This document shows positions 32,928 through 33,007 of a DNA stretch of 33,007 bases, one piece after another (within the stretch, counting starts at the first letter, position 1; every line of letters starts with the position of its first letter). The stretch is taken from contig CP070815.1 in the NCBI GenBank assembly GCA_020344215.1, forward strand, positions 2,180,468-2,213,474, given 5' to 3'. The position numbers and the translations under genes are program-made. This stretch comes from Gemmatimonadota bacterium. Lineage in GTDB: Bacteria > Gemmatimonadota > Gemmatimonadetes > Palauibacterales > KS3-K002. The notes below the pieces were generated by a model, which made no database searches, was not told the origin of the DNA, and was given only the letters and a program-made list of their open reading frames with translations.

Positions 32928-33007
32928 GTGATCCGGGCGGTAATCTTCGACATGGACGGCTTGCTCGTCGACAGCGAGCCCGTGTGGTTCGCAGCGCGGC
33001 GCGAGCT
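32928..33007 (+). CDS. HAD-family phosphatase/phosphomutase, 5' end only
   Basis: Only the first 26 codons are inside the window. They read IRAVIFDMDGLLVDSEPVW, the motif I of HAD hydrolases in the beta-phosphoglucomutase/phosphatase subgroup, with nucleophile D8 and D10. GTG at 32928 is taken as start with GGGGAAGG upstream; an ATG at 32921 is in another frame. It is divergent from araB and might dephosphorylate a sugar phosphate. The gene continues beyond the window edge. Confidence 0.85.
   Translation, partial: MIRAVIFDMDGLLVDSEPVWFAARRE

Noticed and set aside
1..33007. tRNA, rRNA or CRISPR arrays
   Set aside because: None seen on either strand by eye. The only repeats are the long, dispersed intergenic copies, which lack the short regular spacing of a CRISPR array.

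Overview
The window is GC-rich, gene-dense bacterial DNA. A PadR regulator coupled to a large FtsX/MacB-type permease of the 'ADOP' class (plus a decayed second ADOP copy), a membrane-anchored Ser/Thr kinase, Tat-type signals on secreted glycosidases and a DUF5695-like protein suggest an uncultured Acidobacteriota or Gemmatimonadota-like organism. This is inference from gene content; there is no rRNA or tRNA in the window to settle it.

Layout. (1) 1-3.05 kb: a tiny Cys/His-rich membrane protein (minus), an AhpD/carboxymuconolactone-decarboxylase-like gene whose second active-site Cys codon is TGA followed by a SECIS-like hairpin (candidate selenoprotein), a small four-helix membrane protein, and a Ser/Thr kinase with an N-terminal membrane domain. 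(2) 3.07-9.9 kb: a tripartite efflux system, with an RND pump and lipoprotein adaptor on the minus strand and a divergent TolC-type gene fused to an ABC substrate-binding-like domain. (3) 9.9-20.2 kb: an accessory zone with five same-oriented copies of an undescribed ~195-bp repeat (three full, two partial). Between the copies lie an S41-like protease with a C-terminal TPR, PadR-ADOP, IS5 and IS3 relics, an ADOP C-terminal relic, a DUF4440-like lipoprotein and an esterase with TPR. (4) 20.2-32.8 kb: an L-arabinose locus. Secreted GH127/146, DUF5695 and GH51 genes run rightward and converge on a leftward araB-araD-araA-symporter operon. (5) From 32.93 kb: the start of a HAD-family phosphatase gene.

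How the genes work together. In the arabinose locus, exported glycosidases would release L-arabinose from arabinan or arabinosylated glycans, a sodium/solute symporter would import it, and AraA, AraB and AraD would convert it through ribulose and ribulose-5-phosphate to xylulose-5-phosphate. No dedicated regulator or outer-membrane importer is visible. The efflux genes encode inner-membrane, periplasmic and outer-membrane parts of one pump. The two most unusual signals are the TGA-interrupted AhpD-like gene and the repeat family. Every repeat copy keeps a leftward TTGACA-N17-TAGAAA promoter-like element around an ATATAT-centred dyad, and one copy sits exactly where the promoter of the DUF4440-like gene should be.
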